This document shows positions 21,604-33,574 of a DNA stretch of 64,000 nt, piece after piece. Position numbers and translations under genes: made by a program. Positions within the stretch are counted from its first letter, which is position 1. Each line of letters starts with the position of its first letter. The notes under the pieces are model-generated. The model had not been told where the DNA came from and did no database searches. It was given only the letters and a program-made list of their open reading frames with translations. Origin of the DNA: Eucalyptus grandis (lineage: Eukaryota > Streptophyta > Magnoliopsida > Myrtales > Myrtaceae); the NCBI RefSeq assembly GCF_016545825.1, contig NC_052614.1, positions 3,758,630 to 3,822,629 on the forward strand, written 5' to 3'.

Positions 21604-24239
21604 CAAGGACAGCACACGACAGTGGATTAGCTTCGTCCACTAAATGATAGGCATGCATTGGAGGCATTATACAGCTGGAATAGAACAGGAAGGTCAGAAA
21701 CAGAGGATCTGTACATTCTTGTTTTGACCCTTAAAGTTCTCCTCAAGGCAACAAAACCTCAGAGTATTGAAAGCACCTGCTTCTTCTCTATCTTTCTCCT
21801 GTAAATTCAGGACTTTTACATGTATACGCATTCTTCTCCCTTGTTTTCTTTCACATGGGACAACGGAAGTTGAATTTATCAATTGAAAGAATCAAGTTAG
21901 TAGCCCTTCCCTTCCCATACGGCTGCGTCTCATTCTCATAATTTGCAATTTTATTTCTCAACGACAACGAGCAATGATGCTTAACACAAGGGAAACTAGA
22001 CAACAACTATCTTCTTGAATCTTGGGCACAACCCCGTCCAAACAATCTGAGTTAAAAGCAAGCCTGATGGAAGCACAATCAGGAACCACGCATTAAACTT
22101 CTTGTTTATCTGCTATTCTCATTTAGTCGCTTACTTGAATATTTTTTCGCAACTCCTTGAACTAATCCTTAGGATCCCTAATCCAGACCCAATTTTTTAA
22201 GTTTACTACTGAAAGTATAAGTCAAATTTTGAGTTCCTAGGGAGTAAGAGCTTGAGCTTCGATTGTTTTGGCATTCCATTGCTAGCAAAGGGAAATTGGG
22301 TTAACAAGGGGAAGCTGCATCCAATGACCAGTATTCTTCCTTTCTTTCTTTCTCTCTTTCTTTCTTTCTTTCTTTCTTTCTTTTTATTTTTTATTTTTCT
22401 TATTTTTATTAAAACCTTTCTCATTCTCCATCCTCAAACTGAGTATTTCTTAGTAGTAAGGCTCTGTTTTTTCCTCACCGTTGTGCTGGCATTTAGTACG
22501 ATGCAGCGACAATTTGCTAGTTTGTACGCACGTGACAACAATGCGAACAAATCTATATAAAGTGGACTTCTCAATCGTTAGGTAATGAGCCGCGATTTCA
22601 CAATTTGGCATAACTTACAAGCAGCCTCATCCTCAAAAAGAGGTTTATTTCACATTTCACAGAGTAATCACATTAATTATCTTTACTTCCTTGTTAATCA
22701 AACTACCCATTTTCCTTGAAACCTCCCGCACACGGAATTTAAAAGATTATAAGGAGAGGGACGATTCTATCAAAGAGGGACAAAAACTACGTGTAGCAAA
22801 GTTTCTGCAAACGTTGGAAGGTTCAAAGGCGGTTCACAAAAAGAGAAAGTGACCGGTAAATTACTTATCCGGCGGTAACCAATTCCTATATTCCATTGTT
22901 AATATTAGTCCTACTGTTTACAAATTACCCGAGTTTCAATAAATTACCAACTTTGGAAACAGTAGCTTACCCAAGTAGTAAAGATTTACCATTTCTCAAA
23001 CAAAATTATCAACCTTGATTTGGGAGCAGTAACATCTTTTTACTGATTATGTTACCATCTAGTTTTAGATCAAGTCTTATCACAGTTACTTACCGACACT
23101 TGATCACGTTTGAATGAACTTAACAATTTTTCTTGAAGTTACCAACTTCCTTTGAGTTACCAGCCAATTTTCTTTTTCCAACCGACATTTGTTTGATTGA
23201 TTTTACCAACTCTTGTCGATGTTACCCACTCTTATATGAAACTAACAAGATGCCTGTGCGTAACAGGTCTAAGACTATATTCTTTTATTATTCTAAACGT
23301 TAATGTCGAAAATGAATTGGTGCAAAAGAAAAAAGTAATATGTAGAAAATTATAACAAAATAAATATTCATATCAATCAAATTCTCAGGGAGCTAACGTG
23401 AAGCTTCATTTAAAGTGGATTCCATCATCAAGCTATATCATCCGAATAAAAAAAATACATAAGACAAAAACTTGCAGTACCTATTAAATTATGACATAAG
23501 TACATGCAACTATTGGAGAACAAAAAATAATATGAGTCAATACTCTCATCTTTTTTATAACCATTTAATATTTATTTTTCGTTTTGGTGCTCATCAGTCA
23601 TCATACCTGATAATGTATCACAAAGGGAGTTATTAGACATCTCGTGGAAATGTGCAAGTATTCGACTAGCAATCTTAAAGAAATTTGCAATTTTTTTCAT
23701 CAAGACTACATATCTAGATTTTCCCTTGATTTATTGTCAAAATATTAATTAACTTTTTCCTTCCTTTTCTTGTGTAAATTTCGTTGCAAACAGTTGGTTG
23801 TTAGTACATTGACATCAATTGATGTTCAACATTAAATACTGTTTCCAACTTTATAAAATTTAGTTTGGCTGTATCATGATAATCCATTAAATGAAAATGT
23901 TATATTCTACTTAGGTCCAACATATCTCACATCTGGCATCAATATTAACAAGGAAAATCAATTGATGCTGGTTAAATAAATTAGAAAAATACTGGTCTGG
24001 CGATTTGGTCTAAATTTCACAAGCTCTAAATTGTTTATGGAACAAGGAACAATTCTTGAAAGGCAGAACAAAGAGCGAGGAACGATCGTCAGAAAAGACA
24101 AGAATTTAACCTTGAATCCTACAAATACATATAAACAATCACCAGTTTCACCCAAAACAAATTGCAAAGATTTGCTCCGCTAACGAACTGGCCTAGAAAA
24201 AGACACATTATTGGAGAATACATGCTAAGCGTTATTACT
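21604..24239. other. Spacer with no gene; simple repeats
   Basis: 21604-21900 is a 3' flank conserved with those of copies 2, 4 and 6. 22338-22383 is a TTTC/CTTT microsatellite. 22860-23270 is AT-rich with irregularly recurring TTACC/GTTACCAAC motifs. 23280-24170 is AT-rich sequence with no recognisable coding region. Confidence 0.55.
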
Positions 24240-24420
24240 CCTTGAAGTTCACTTCACGGCATTCCTCGGGAAGAACAAATTTAGTCAACTAACGGCCCAA
24301 AAAGCTCTTTGGAACAGCTTCAATATTCTCTTGAAATCAACCAAGACCAATGTCACTCTCTAGGGAACTCCTATGTCCCACTAGCATACTCCAGTCCCAT
24401 ATTCTACATAAATTAAAACG
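24240..24420 (+). pseudogene. Gene-less promoter relic of the small-protein array
   Basis: This matches the promoter blocks of copies 3 and 6 (GGAAGAACAAATTTAGT, CTAACGGCCCAAAAAGCTCT, TCTAGGGAACTCCTATG, then TCTACATAAAT at the TATA position), but no ATG-initiated family ORF follows. The sequence continues instead into upstream-type sequence of another unit. The gene was lost, probably by recombination between units. Confidence 0.6.
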
Positions 24421-25049
24421 TTTAGTTCAATTTAGGTCCAACATCTTTAATATTGGACATGACTATTACCAAGGAAAATCATCGAGATTCTATAAAAGTG
24501 TGTAATCGCCATAAAAGAATTACAAGAACAAAGATGCAATCGCACAGCATGGTTGCTCCACTTACTGTGAAAATTTTGTGGCAATGAAATCCTTACCATC
24601 CGGCAAGAAGAGTTCACACATTGCATCAGCTAGTCATTCATCACAACCAAGTAATACAGAGGATGAATGAGCATATCTACATAAAAATATAAAGGACTTT
24701 TTATAACTTATATCTTTGAGAACAATATATTAGCAGTCCTCCTCCCAATGCATTCAATTATAATCTCTCTTCTCATCGCAACATTCGTATTCACATTGAT
24801 AACAGAATGAAGGAAATTCTGTAGAAAGTGATGGAAGACAAGCAGCACAAACTCTAGAAAATGGAAGGTTATTAGCATCCATCGTCCGGTCTTCCATCTT
24901 GCTAGAACAGAGAACAGGTATTTTGAGATGACCTAATTCATAAAATTTTCTTCCTGTCAAACGAAAACATCGAAGGCTAGATCCTCTTGTTCATACCAAA
25001 CATTGTCCTTCAAGCATAACAAACATTTGTTAAGATCCAATGCTTAATG

Positions 25050-25330
25050 AATTAGAATACCCACTTCGGAAAAATCTATGCTGGCTATGACCTTAACCGC
25101 AAAATAGAAATTTCAAAACCCAAAGCCAAGCCAAGCCAAACCAAGCCAAGCCAAGCCAAGCCAAGAGATCTCTCTCTTTGTAAGGAATCACAGCATCCCT
25201 ATGGAATCGCGAACTAGTTAACTAACTTAACAAAAGAACACCACATAGAAAGAATAGTGGCAATTCTAAAATCACAAAGCTCCCTCTCGAGAACATCCAT
25301 TTCCTCTAAGGTATGCTATTTCCAAAAAAC
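25050..25330 (+). pseudogene. Second gene-less promoter relic (C-type)
   Basis: This is closely similar to the regions before copies 5 (32890-33130) and 7 (38510-38790), sharing AATACCCACTTCGGAAAAAT, CTATGCTGGCT and CCATTTCCTCTAAGG-type blocks. It contains a pentanucleotide (CCAAG)n run at about 25120-25166. No family ORF follows; the unit for copy 2 starts directly afterwards. Confidence 0.6.
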
Positions 25331-25499
25331 TGAATGGCTGCTAGAAAATGACAAAGATATAAACCCAATATGCATACAAAGCTCGGCCACTGCAATACAT
25401 ACCATAACAATGTCATTATGGATTCACTTGGCTAGCGAAACAATCAAAGGAGACGCTGCACTTTGGAGAAGTCTAAGCCATTACCAGAATCTACATATT

Positions 25500-25859
25500 A
25501 AAAATGAAGCACCAAAGCCCCGTGCCAGCCAAGCCAAGCTGACAATTGAAGCCATCTCTCATAGTTAGGAATCAAGAAAACCCTTGGATAACCCGTTCTC
25601 AGTTAACTGCTAGCCAGACAAGAATACTCGATGCAAAATTAACCGACATTTCTTGAGCTCCACCAAAAACCGAGGTCTCTTTTCTAGAGAACTCCCACAG
25701 TTTGTTATCGTCCATCTCTTTCTACACCTATTTATATGTTCCCTAAGGCACTCAACTGATTCACAACAAAAAACTTCAGACACAAAATAGTCTTGAACTG
25801 AAATTGCCAATCCATAAGAGGAACTGCGGTGGAACTTTAGAAGGAAGGAAGGAAAGAGA
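25500..25859 (+). promoter_or_regulatory. Promoter of small-protein gene 2
   Basis: The block order is the same as for gene 1: AGCCAAGCCAAGC at about 25529, a short CT tract at about 25553, AGTTAACTGC at 25601, TCTAGAGAACTCC at about 25684 and TATTTATAT at 25729-25737. Confidence 0.65.
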
Positions 25860-26141
25860 ATGGCCACCATAGCAGCTGAGATGATGCTTCGGTATGTCAT
25901 GGATGGAAGCTTGTCAATGAATGATGTGGAGATCGAGCGGAGGCCATACCATCGCAATTGTGGGTGTGCACTTCACAAGTTAAAAGACGACCACCCAACT
26001 GCTTGCTCTCATCATAAGAACATCTCATTTCCCAAAAGAGAGTTATCCGGTAATTGCTCTTTGTCCATGGCAGCTTCCAAGTTCTCTTCTCCTTCTTCCC
26101 TGTTGAACGGTTCTTCCATCAGTCGCAAGGAGAGCACATGA
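25860..26141 (+). CDS. Small Cys/His protein, array copy 2 (93 aa)
   Basis: This copy is intact and closest to copy 1 in both coding and flanking sequence. It starts MATIAAEMMLRYVMDGSLS, carries the invariant ERRPYHRNCGCALHK at about residues 25-39, then CSHHKN, SFPKREL and a Ser-rich end SSISRKEST. One difference from the others is that the cysteine near residue 12 is tyrosine. The 3' flank to about 26480 is also conserved with copy 1, so the duplication unit covered promoter, gene and terminator. Function unknown. Confidence 0.75.
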   Translation: MATIAAEMMLRYVMDGSLSMNDVEIERRPYHRNCGCALHKLKDDHPTACSHHKNISFPKRELSGNCSLSMAASKFSSPSSLLNGSSISRKEST

Positions 26142-28540
26142 CAGTGAATTAGCTGTCAACCAGACACTAGGCATGCAGTGGTGGCATTTTACGGCTGGAC
26201 TAGAACAGGAAGGTCATAAACAGAGGAGATGTACATTCTTGTTTTGACCATTAGAGTGCTCCTCGAGGCAACGAAACCTCAGAGGATCGATAGTACCGGC
26301 TTCTTCTCCATCTTCCTCCTATAAATTGAAGACTTTTATATGTATGCACAATCTTCTCGTTTTCCTTCACATGGACAATGGAAGTCCAACATATCAATTG
26401 AAAAGATCCAGTTGCCCTTCCCACTTAGTTGAGTTTCAGTCCCATAACTCGCATTTTATTTCTCAGCGACAGTGAGCAAGGGTGCTTAACACAAGCTTAC
26501 TGGATGATCAACCAGAAACCATGCATTAAACATTTTGTTTATGTGCTATTGTCTTTTAGCCGCTTGATTGAATATTTGCTTTGCTATTCCTAAAACTTAT
26601 CCTGAGGGTCCGTTACCCTGTTTCAATTTTTTAAGCGAAGCAATTGGAAGTTTAAGCTAAATGTTTGAGTTCCTAGGAAGCAAGAGCCAGAGAGCTTCGC
26701 TTGTTTTGGTATTCCATAGGGGAACTGGGTTAACAAGGGGAAGCTGCATCCAATGACTAGTATTCTTTTTTTCTCTCACTCCCTATCCTCAAACAATGTC
26801 GTTTATGGAATGTTGGTGCAATTGACTCGTAGGAAGAGCATCAGGATGTTCGTATTAGAAATCTAGGGATTTGATGATTATAATCTTTACAAATCACATG
26901 CAAACTGGTCGAGAGCATAAGGACCTTATGCGACTCTCCTAATAATGGCCATGGTGGGTCAAAACCATTTATATGCTGAAGTCATCTGCATGTGCTGCTC
27001 GAGGGACTGTATGCTTGAGCTAAATTGGGCGTGGGACAATCAATTATGAGGATGCTATTTGCCACTTTATTCTTGGGAAAGATTAATCGAGATAAGGCAG
27101 GGCCGGTGTTTAGGCTCATCATGCGCCGCACAGGCTTGTCCTCAGTTAGAAAACTTTATGGCCCCTGACAATTACGTGCCTTGTAACAGGATTTTAAATT
27201 GCTAAGCGAAGTTCTAAACTTGGAACTTTAAACCTTTTGTTATTTAAAGAATTAGAAAATAATAAGGTATCTTCAACTTATCATGCCTGTTGAAGATATG
27301 AAAATCATTTGTTCCAGTCCAAACTCGCCAATATGCTGCCATAAAATCAGATGAAAAGTAGTTGATGTAAATTAAATTTTAATGACTGGCATAGAACAAG
27401 GAACAGTTGGACCAAAGCAAAGGAAGCATATACCCATAGACAAAACAGAGCCATTTGTGCATATAAGGACATTTCTAGCGATTCACTTGCCTAACGGATT
27501 CCTTAGAAAAGTCCTTTGGAGAAATCTACACCAATCTTTGAAATATATGCCACAAACTTCAGAAGCCATATTCGCAAGCATGCTGACTCTTTAACCCATT
27601 TTACCTAGGACTCTCTCTCTCTCTCCCCTCTCTCTCCCCATAGCTAGCAATAGGAAAACTCTTGTAAAAACTGTTAACTTATAAGTGAGTTTCAAAAGTG
27701 ATGGCCCTGGCTACAATGTCTCACTTTCTCTGTATACAATGTCTACAATTTAACATGTAAATGAATTCATCACAAGGATCAATACACTGCAAGTAGGATG
27801 ATTGGACAGCCAATCGCATTACTGACTCTTAAATCTTTGGAAAAGAGGTAACCTTAGTTTTGCTTTGGTCGACAAAATACAAGTGAACGAATTTTCACTA
27901 CAATTAGGTTCCAAGGAGCTCATACTCAGATCTATGATGCTCATAGAAACTCCCACATGTTTTCTCCACGAGAGAGATTGCTTGACCATCCCATTACTTA
28001 CCAAGTGAAAGCTGGAGAACAAAGTATAAGTCGCTGTGTTCCAGGATTCTAACAACTGCACAGAGTTTATTCCAATGATGAATATAAAAAAAATTGAAAT
28101 TGTTAAATTCAACTTAGGTCCAACATGTCTCATATTGAACATGAATATTACCAAGGAAAATCATCGAGTGTCGGTGACTTAAATTAAAAAAAAAAAAAAA
28201 AAAATACTCTACTGGTATTTGGCCTATGTTTTCCAGGCACAGTATTGTTCATGGAACAAGAAACAATCCTTAGAAGCGAGAACCAAGAAAGCAGAAAATT
28301 CGTCAGAAAGGAGGAAATAAAATCCTACTATACATATTTACCAAAAGAAAAAAATCCTACTATACATAAAGACAACCACCAGTTTCATACAAAACAAGAG
28401 TTTAAAGATTCAATTTAACCAACTAGCCTGGAAAGAGACATATTATTGGATAAATATATGATAGGTGCTATTACCTCCTTGGAGTTCACTTTTTAGTGCC
28501 CTAAACCAGCCAACCTGACCCGAGCCTACTGTTCTCTCTC
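26142..28540. other. Spacer with further unit fragments
   Basis: 27380-27570 is clearly similar to 40740-40960 (both containing ATAGACAAAACAGAGCCA and ATTCACTTGCCTAACGGATT), so it is a fragment of a repeat-unit upstream region. 28100-28470 matches sequence before copies 6 and 41460-41650. A poly(A) tract lies at about 28183-28203. No intact gene is seen. Confidence 0.5.
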
Positions 28541-28823
28541 TCATGCAACTAGGAATGACGGCATTCCTCGGGAAGAACAATTTTAGTTAACTAACGGCCC
28601 AAAAAGCTCTTTTGAACAGCTTTGGCATTCTCTTGAAATCAACCAAGACCAATATCTCTCTCCAGGGAACTCCTATGACCAACTAGCATACGCTAATTCC
28701 AAATTCTATATAAATCCTTCCCGGGACTCGAGAAAAATTCACAAATTACCATCTGCATTCTCAAACAAACCGACACATAAAACCAAACAAGAAGATCTAG
28801 AAGAACCTGCTGAGAGAGATGCG
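28541..28823 (+). promoter_or_regulatory. Promoter of small-protein copy 3
   Basis: It contains TTTTAGTTAACTAACGGCCC at about 28581, CTCCAGGGAACTCCTATG at about 28660 and TATATAAAT at 28707-28715. It is intact and nearly identical in layout to that of copy 6. Confidence 0.6.
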
Positions 28824-28926
28824 AATGGCCACCATAGCAGCTGAAATGATGCTTCGGTGTGTCTTTGATGCAAGTTTGTTAGTAAATGATGTGGAGATTG
28901 AGCAGAGGCAATACCACCGCAATTGA
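28824..28926 (+). pseudogene. Truncated small-protein gene, copy 3
   Basis: The reading starts MATIAAEMMLRCVFDASLL and continues through NDVEIEQRQYHRN. It meets TGA (28924-28926) exactly where the other copies have the first cysteine of CGC. The sequence after the stop is unrelated to the family, so this is a structural truncation and not just a point mutation. An in-frame ATG also exists at 28818. The encoded 33-34 residues lack the Cys/His centre. Confidence 0.8.
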
Positions 28927-29800
28927 AAGATTAAAAAAATTAAGAAATGAGATTATTTTTTGTACTCGCATTCCACAGGTGCAACCTAAGGACACTGATG
29001 AAACAGAACAACAACAATCTCTTGGACACAATTCCTCACCCAGTCAACCAAAAATGAAATACTTGTTAAGTAATGCGATGAATACAGTTTCTGCCTTTGT
29101 ACTGCTAAATGGATGGGATGACTATAAGTTTACAAATGCAAAATAAAAGCTTACTCCATCGTTCAAACATCAGATGAATTACGAATTTACTCGATTATTA
29201 TATAGATGAATTACGCGATGGTGAACAGGGTGCAGTCTAAAATTCTCGTCGTGATTTAAATCAGCCAGAACTGTTCCAAGATGTCAACAGTATAAAATAA
29301 CAGATATTAGCCATTCATGGACAAATTAGACGATTCAGTGAATTCTTGGGTTAGTAGAAACTAGGGTCCAATCACACTTCAGGAACAGTGAACAAAATCC
29401 TTCCGCGGTTCGGGTTGAAGGAGCTTATATTTCAGATTAGAGATGGTCAAGGAACCTGCCACAATGTTCTCCTTGAAAAGAGATCAGCGACCAATGACCA
29501 TCTTAGTTCTTGAAAAATTAATTAAAATCTTGTACAAGAAACTAAGTGAAATGACAAAGGTTTTATTTAACCTAAGTTGGTCACCTCTCCAGGCAATTCA
29601 GACTATTTTTTGCATGCAAAAACGAGAACAAGAAACAACTTTTGCGCAATCGAAGTAAATGGACCAGAATTTCCAGAAAAGACAGAAGTTAACATAGAAT
29701 AGAATATATATAATTTAAGCATTCACTACGCCAACGAATTAGAAAGAGACATATCATTGAACAAATCAATGCTGGCTGCCAACAGCTTCTTGAATTTGAC
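28927..29800. other. Unrelated sequence after truncated copy 3
   Basis: There are short ORFs only. The stretch 28930-29150 has a plus-strand frame of 86 codons with polar composition (QPKDTDETEQQQ) that I do not recognise. It may be a transposon fragment that replaced the 3' part of copy 3. Confidence 0.4.
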
Positions 29801-29811
29801 TTCTAGTACTC

Positions 29812-29845
29812 TAAGCCAGCCAAGCCGAGCTGAGCCACTTCTCAC

Positions 29846-29893
<48 letters not shown>

Positions 29894-30174
29894 TCCCGAC
29901 AATTAGGCCAGATCCCTCGGGAAGCACAATTTTAGTTATTAAACCAACACCCCGAAAACATCCTAGGAACACTGTGAACCTTGCCTTGAAATCAACCAAT
30001 ACCTGGGTTGCCCTCTAGAGATCTCTTGACACCCACAACCAGACACCAGTCCTAAATTCTATATAAGCTCTTCCAAAAGATTACAAATGATTCACAGCAT
30101 CATCACAGAAACATTCTCAAACACCCCAACAAAACCAAACAAGATATTTAGAAGAATTACTGAAAGAGAAGAGA
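29812..30174 (+). promoter_or_regulatory. Promoter of small-protein gene 4
   Basis: It contains AGCCAGCCAAGCCGAGC at 29815, (CT)n at 29849-29892, TTTTAGTTATTAAACC at about 29930, a CTCTAGAGATCTC block at about 30012 and TATATAAG at 30060-30067. Confidence 0.65.
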
Positions 30175-30453
30175 ATGGCCACCATAGCAGCTGAATTGAT
30201 GCTTCATGGTGCCTTTCATGGATGCTTGTTGATACATGATGTGGAGATCCAGAGGAGGCCATACTATCGCAATTGCGGATGTGCGCTGCACAAGTTGAAA
30301 GGAGTTCACTCCACGACTTGCTCCCTTCATAACAACATATCATTCCCCAGGAAGGAGTTACCAGCTAATTGCTCTTTGTCCACGACAGCCGCCAAGTTCT
30401 CTTCTCAATCATGCATTTGCAGTGGTCCTGTCAGTAGCAAGGATACCACGTGA
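30175..30453 (+). CDS. Small Cys/His protein, array copy 4 (92 aa)
   Basis: This copy is intact but the most divergent of the A-type members. It reads MATIAAELMLHGAFHGCLL, then DVEIQRRPYYRNCGCALHK, then CSLHNN, SFPRKEL and a Ser/Cys-containing tail ending SSKDTT. The first histidine of the core is replaced by tyrosine (YYRN for YHRN), so if the core binds a metal one ligand is altered here. It has its own TATA box and CT tract. With copy 5 it forms a two-gene module that is repeated as copies 6 and 7. Function unknown. Confidence 0.72.
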   Translation: MATIAAELMLHGAFHGCLLIHDVEIQRRPYYRNCGCALHKLKGVHSTTCSLHNNISFPRKELPANCSLSTTAAKFSSQSCICSGPVSSKDTT

Positions 30454-32889
30454 CAGTGGATTAGCATTATCAAGTAAAAGATAGGTAGAGATTGGAGGCA
30501 TTGTATAGGAAGAATGACAAGAGGTTAGAAACAGGGAAGCCATTCATTTTGTGCTTTTCTGATTTCTAGTCCTTACTCCTCAAGGAACATAATCTCCAGA
30601 GGATAAATAGCACAAGCTTCTTTGCTAGCTTCTTCCTGTAAATTCAGACGAGTTTTGATGTAAACGTACTATTCTCCTTGTCTTAGCCATTGGGGATATT
30701 TTTAGCTGGTTGTAATTTTCTTTCCTCTGTCTTTCTTTAAAGACTTGTAAATTGTGACTAGGAAATCTCAAGAGTGTTGGAGAAAGTTAAAATGTACCTA
30801 TTCGACATATATGCTGAACCATCAGTGGACTTCCTGTTGGCTGTCTCGTCTTGAATAATGGCAATACAAGAATCTCTAATATTGAATTAAGTCAGTTTCT
30901 CAATGATGGTCAGAAAGGGTTGCAGTGGTTAAACCACACACAATCCTAACCAAACTAAGAACGTGTCCTTGAAATTTATCACAGCATTTTAAGGCCTTTT
31001 TTCCAAATTTCTTCTGTAACTAATAATGATTTCCCTGCATTATCATATATCAGTGATATTGTCATTGCGTGTTAAGTTATTTCCTAAAGGGAGTACAAAA
31101 AGGGATTTGTTATCTGGTTTGCTGATTATGTGAAGAACGCCATACAACAAAGAAAAAGAGGATTATGAGAAGGGAGATATGCTTTGTATGGCTAGGAGCC
31201 ACATTAGGAGTAGAGAGGGGTAGATATGTACTATTGAGAAAACCTAGTTTATTCAACCTAAGAGAACACATGAAGAGATGTTACGTTTTTCTCTTATGAG
31301 GTCAGATGTCCGGGATTTTTGCTGCACCCGACTAATCCTATCACTTCACGGCAGTCTCCCCCTATCTAAGATGACAAGCTAATTACAAGAGGAGCAGCCC
31401 TTGCCCCTTGGGGGTGGCCAAATAAAGTCAATACTGAAGGCACAACAAATTCAAAAGCCATATAAACTATTGGCAAAAGAGAATGTCCCAAAAGCATGTA
31501 ATAATGCTTGATGTGGAAGAAGGGGCACATGTCTAACTATTTCAGCACTCTTCAATTCAACTAAATGTTCTTTTAACATGAGATATCGATCAGTTAATGA
31601 GTTCCCTCGATAGCAATTCTCAATAGTTAGTAGCACAAATCCAAGTATAATACATGATAAATGGGGAAAACTATCCTTTCTAGTGGTTAAAGAAGTGTAT
31701 ATTTCAGGGGTGTTACAATTATAGAACTTGCCCTGCGTTTCCGCCAAAGGAGAGATCGGTGACCATTTAATTTCTTAATAGAGCCTCAATTTAGAAAAAA
31801 TGTCATTGAGGAAAACAACCACAATGCCGCAGGATTTTACAAGCCATAGGAAATTGGTTCCAAAATAAATGACTAAATAATTGAAGATTCTAACCAGATT
31901 CCATCTTTTCTGATAGAAGGACATGAAAAGTTGCTGAGGAAATTCATCTAGTGAGGCGTGGTTAGACAAGACAATACTCTATTGGCGTTCTTGCTGATAT
32001 TGACAAGGTATTATTCTTAGAACAAGAGAAATAGTATACAAAAGTGGTTTACAAAGGAAATTAAATGTCCGAAATACAGGCAAGCTGTCAGCACTGAATC
32101 CTATATGTTCATACAAAAGACATCAGTTTTACCATAACGAACATTTGTAAGCATTCACTTTCCTAATAAATTGGTCCAGAAAAAGACACCCCTTGTGTCA
32201 AATCCTGCTTGTAGCAATTAATTCTTGGATTTCACTCCCAAAGTCTTTCTGTTTATTTGTGAATTTAAAGAAACAAATCAGGCACTCATTTCTTAATAAT
32301 CATCACATAAATCAACCAGACAAGAAACTAAGAAAGAAAACAGAAGAAGAAAGAAAAAGACACCATCTCTGAATTTCTTGACATATAGAAGCTAATTCAG
32401 AACAATAGAACTTCATCAGAATTTATTTTGTTAAGTAGTTCCCAGGCATGGACTGCCACTTGAATTTGTCATGAGGTCAAATTACATTGTGATTACTACC
32501 ATGGGACAGTATGGTGCACATAAAAAGTGTATAGAAGTGAAACTACTACTGCTGTTCAAAGATATCAAACACTTAAGATCCTATGCTTTGATATACTTTA
32601 TTGCCAATTATTTCTTATTTTCTTTTTAGAAAAAAAGAATTAGCCCTTTCACTAAACTTCTGAAAGAGACAGCAACGCATATGCTTCGAGCTGTTGAAGC
32701 AAGTATTAGGCACAGAAGAGGTTTAGCATCCATCGCCTAGAGTTGCATAGTTCCTAGAACAAGGAACTGTTGTTTCTGAATAACCTAATTCCCAAAATTT
32801 TCCATCCCGGTCAAATGGCTAGATCCTCTTGTTCCTGCCAAACAATGTCCTTGAAGCATTAACAAACATCCGTTAAGGTCCAATACTTA
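30454..32889. other. Spacer of module 1 (between copies 4 and 5)
   Basis: No gene. It aligns in pieces with the spacer of module 2 (34160-38500). A SINE-like remnant lies at about 31305-31430. Around 32570-32610 it provides the empty site for the transposon at 36584-37647. Confidence 0.6.
31305..31430 (-). mobile_element. SINE-like remnant, module 1
   Basis: Read on the minus strand it has plant tRNA-SINE style text (GGGGCAAGGGCTGCTCC, then AAAAATCCCGGACATCTGAC). The same remnant is at 34980-35110 in the duplicated module, so insertion predates the module duplication. No tail or target duplication is visible. Confidence 0.4.
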
Positions 32890-33250
32890 ACGAATTAGAA
32901 TACCCACTTCGGAAAAATCTATGCTGGCTTTGACCTTATTAGAAATTTCAAAGCCTAAAGCCGAGCGGAGCCGAGCCAGGAAATCTCTCTCCCTCTGACC
33001 TTAACTACGAAACACAGCATCCCTAGGAAATGGCATAACTAACTTGACCAGAACACCACGTAACAAGAATCTTGGCAATACTAAAATCACAAAGCTCTCT
33101 CTCCCAAACATCGATCCTCTCTAACGCATTTCCAGCTCTATACAAATGCTCTCCCTGAGTATACAATGCTTTCAAAACTTCAAAGATACTACAACTTCAG
33201 TCAAACACGAATGCGCACTAAGCTAAGAAGAAAGGGAGATCGAGAAGATA
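32890..33250 (+). promoter_or_regulatory. C-type promoter of small-protein copy 5
   Basis: It contains CCCACTTCGGAAAAATCTAT at about 32910, AGCCGAGCGGAGCCGAGCC at about 32960, a weak CT tract and TATACAAAT at 33139-33147. It is very like the promoter of copy 7. Confidence 0.55.
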
Positions 33251-33430
33251 ATGGCCACCTTAGTTGTTGAGACGATGCTCCGTGGTGTGCTTGAAGGAAG
33301 TTTATCACTGAATGACATGGAGATCAAGCACCAGCCATACCACGGCACTCGTGGCTGTGCACTGCACAAGTCGAAAAGTACTTGCCCAAGTGCTCGCAGA
33401 ACAATTTTCAGAAAAGAAAGAAATCAATAA
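33251..33430 (+). pseudogene. Truncated small-protein gene, copy 5
   Basis: It starts MATLVVETMLRGVLEGSLS, then LNDMEIKHQPYHGTRGCALHK. The core has lost the first cysteine (TRGC for NCGC). After residue 50 the frame runs into AACAATTTTCAGAAAAG, sequence that belongs to the region upstream of the next unit (compare 41466 and following), and stops at TAA 33428-33430 after 59 residues. It is a recombination product joining a gene body to the 5' region of its neighbour. Probably non-functional. Confidence 0.78.
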
Positions 33431-33574
33431 AAAAATCCTACATATACATGCAGACAATCACCGATTTCACACAAAACAATAGTATAAAGATTCCCTCTAA
33501 CGAACTAACAAGAGACAAATATTGGAGAAATACATGCTAGTCTCTATTACGTCCTTGAAGTTCACTTCTTAGTT

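Noticed and set aside
21272..21667. 131-codon minus-strand ORF opposite small-protein copy 1, and similar ones opposite copies 2, 4 and 7
   Set aside because: The plus-strand frame is the conserved one with promoter and shared start. The minus frames vary in length and content.
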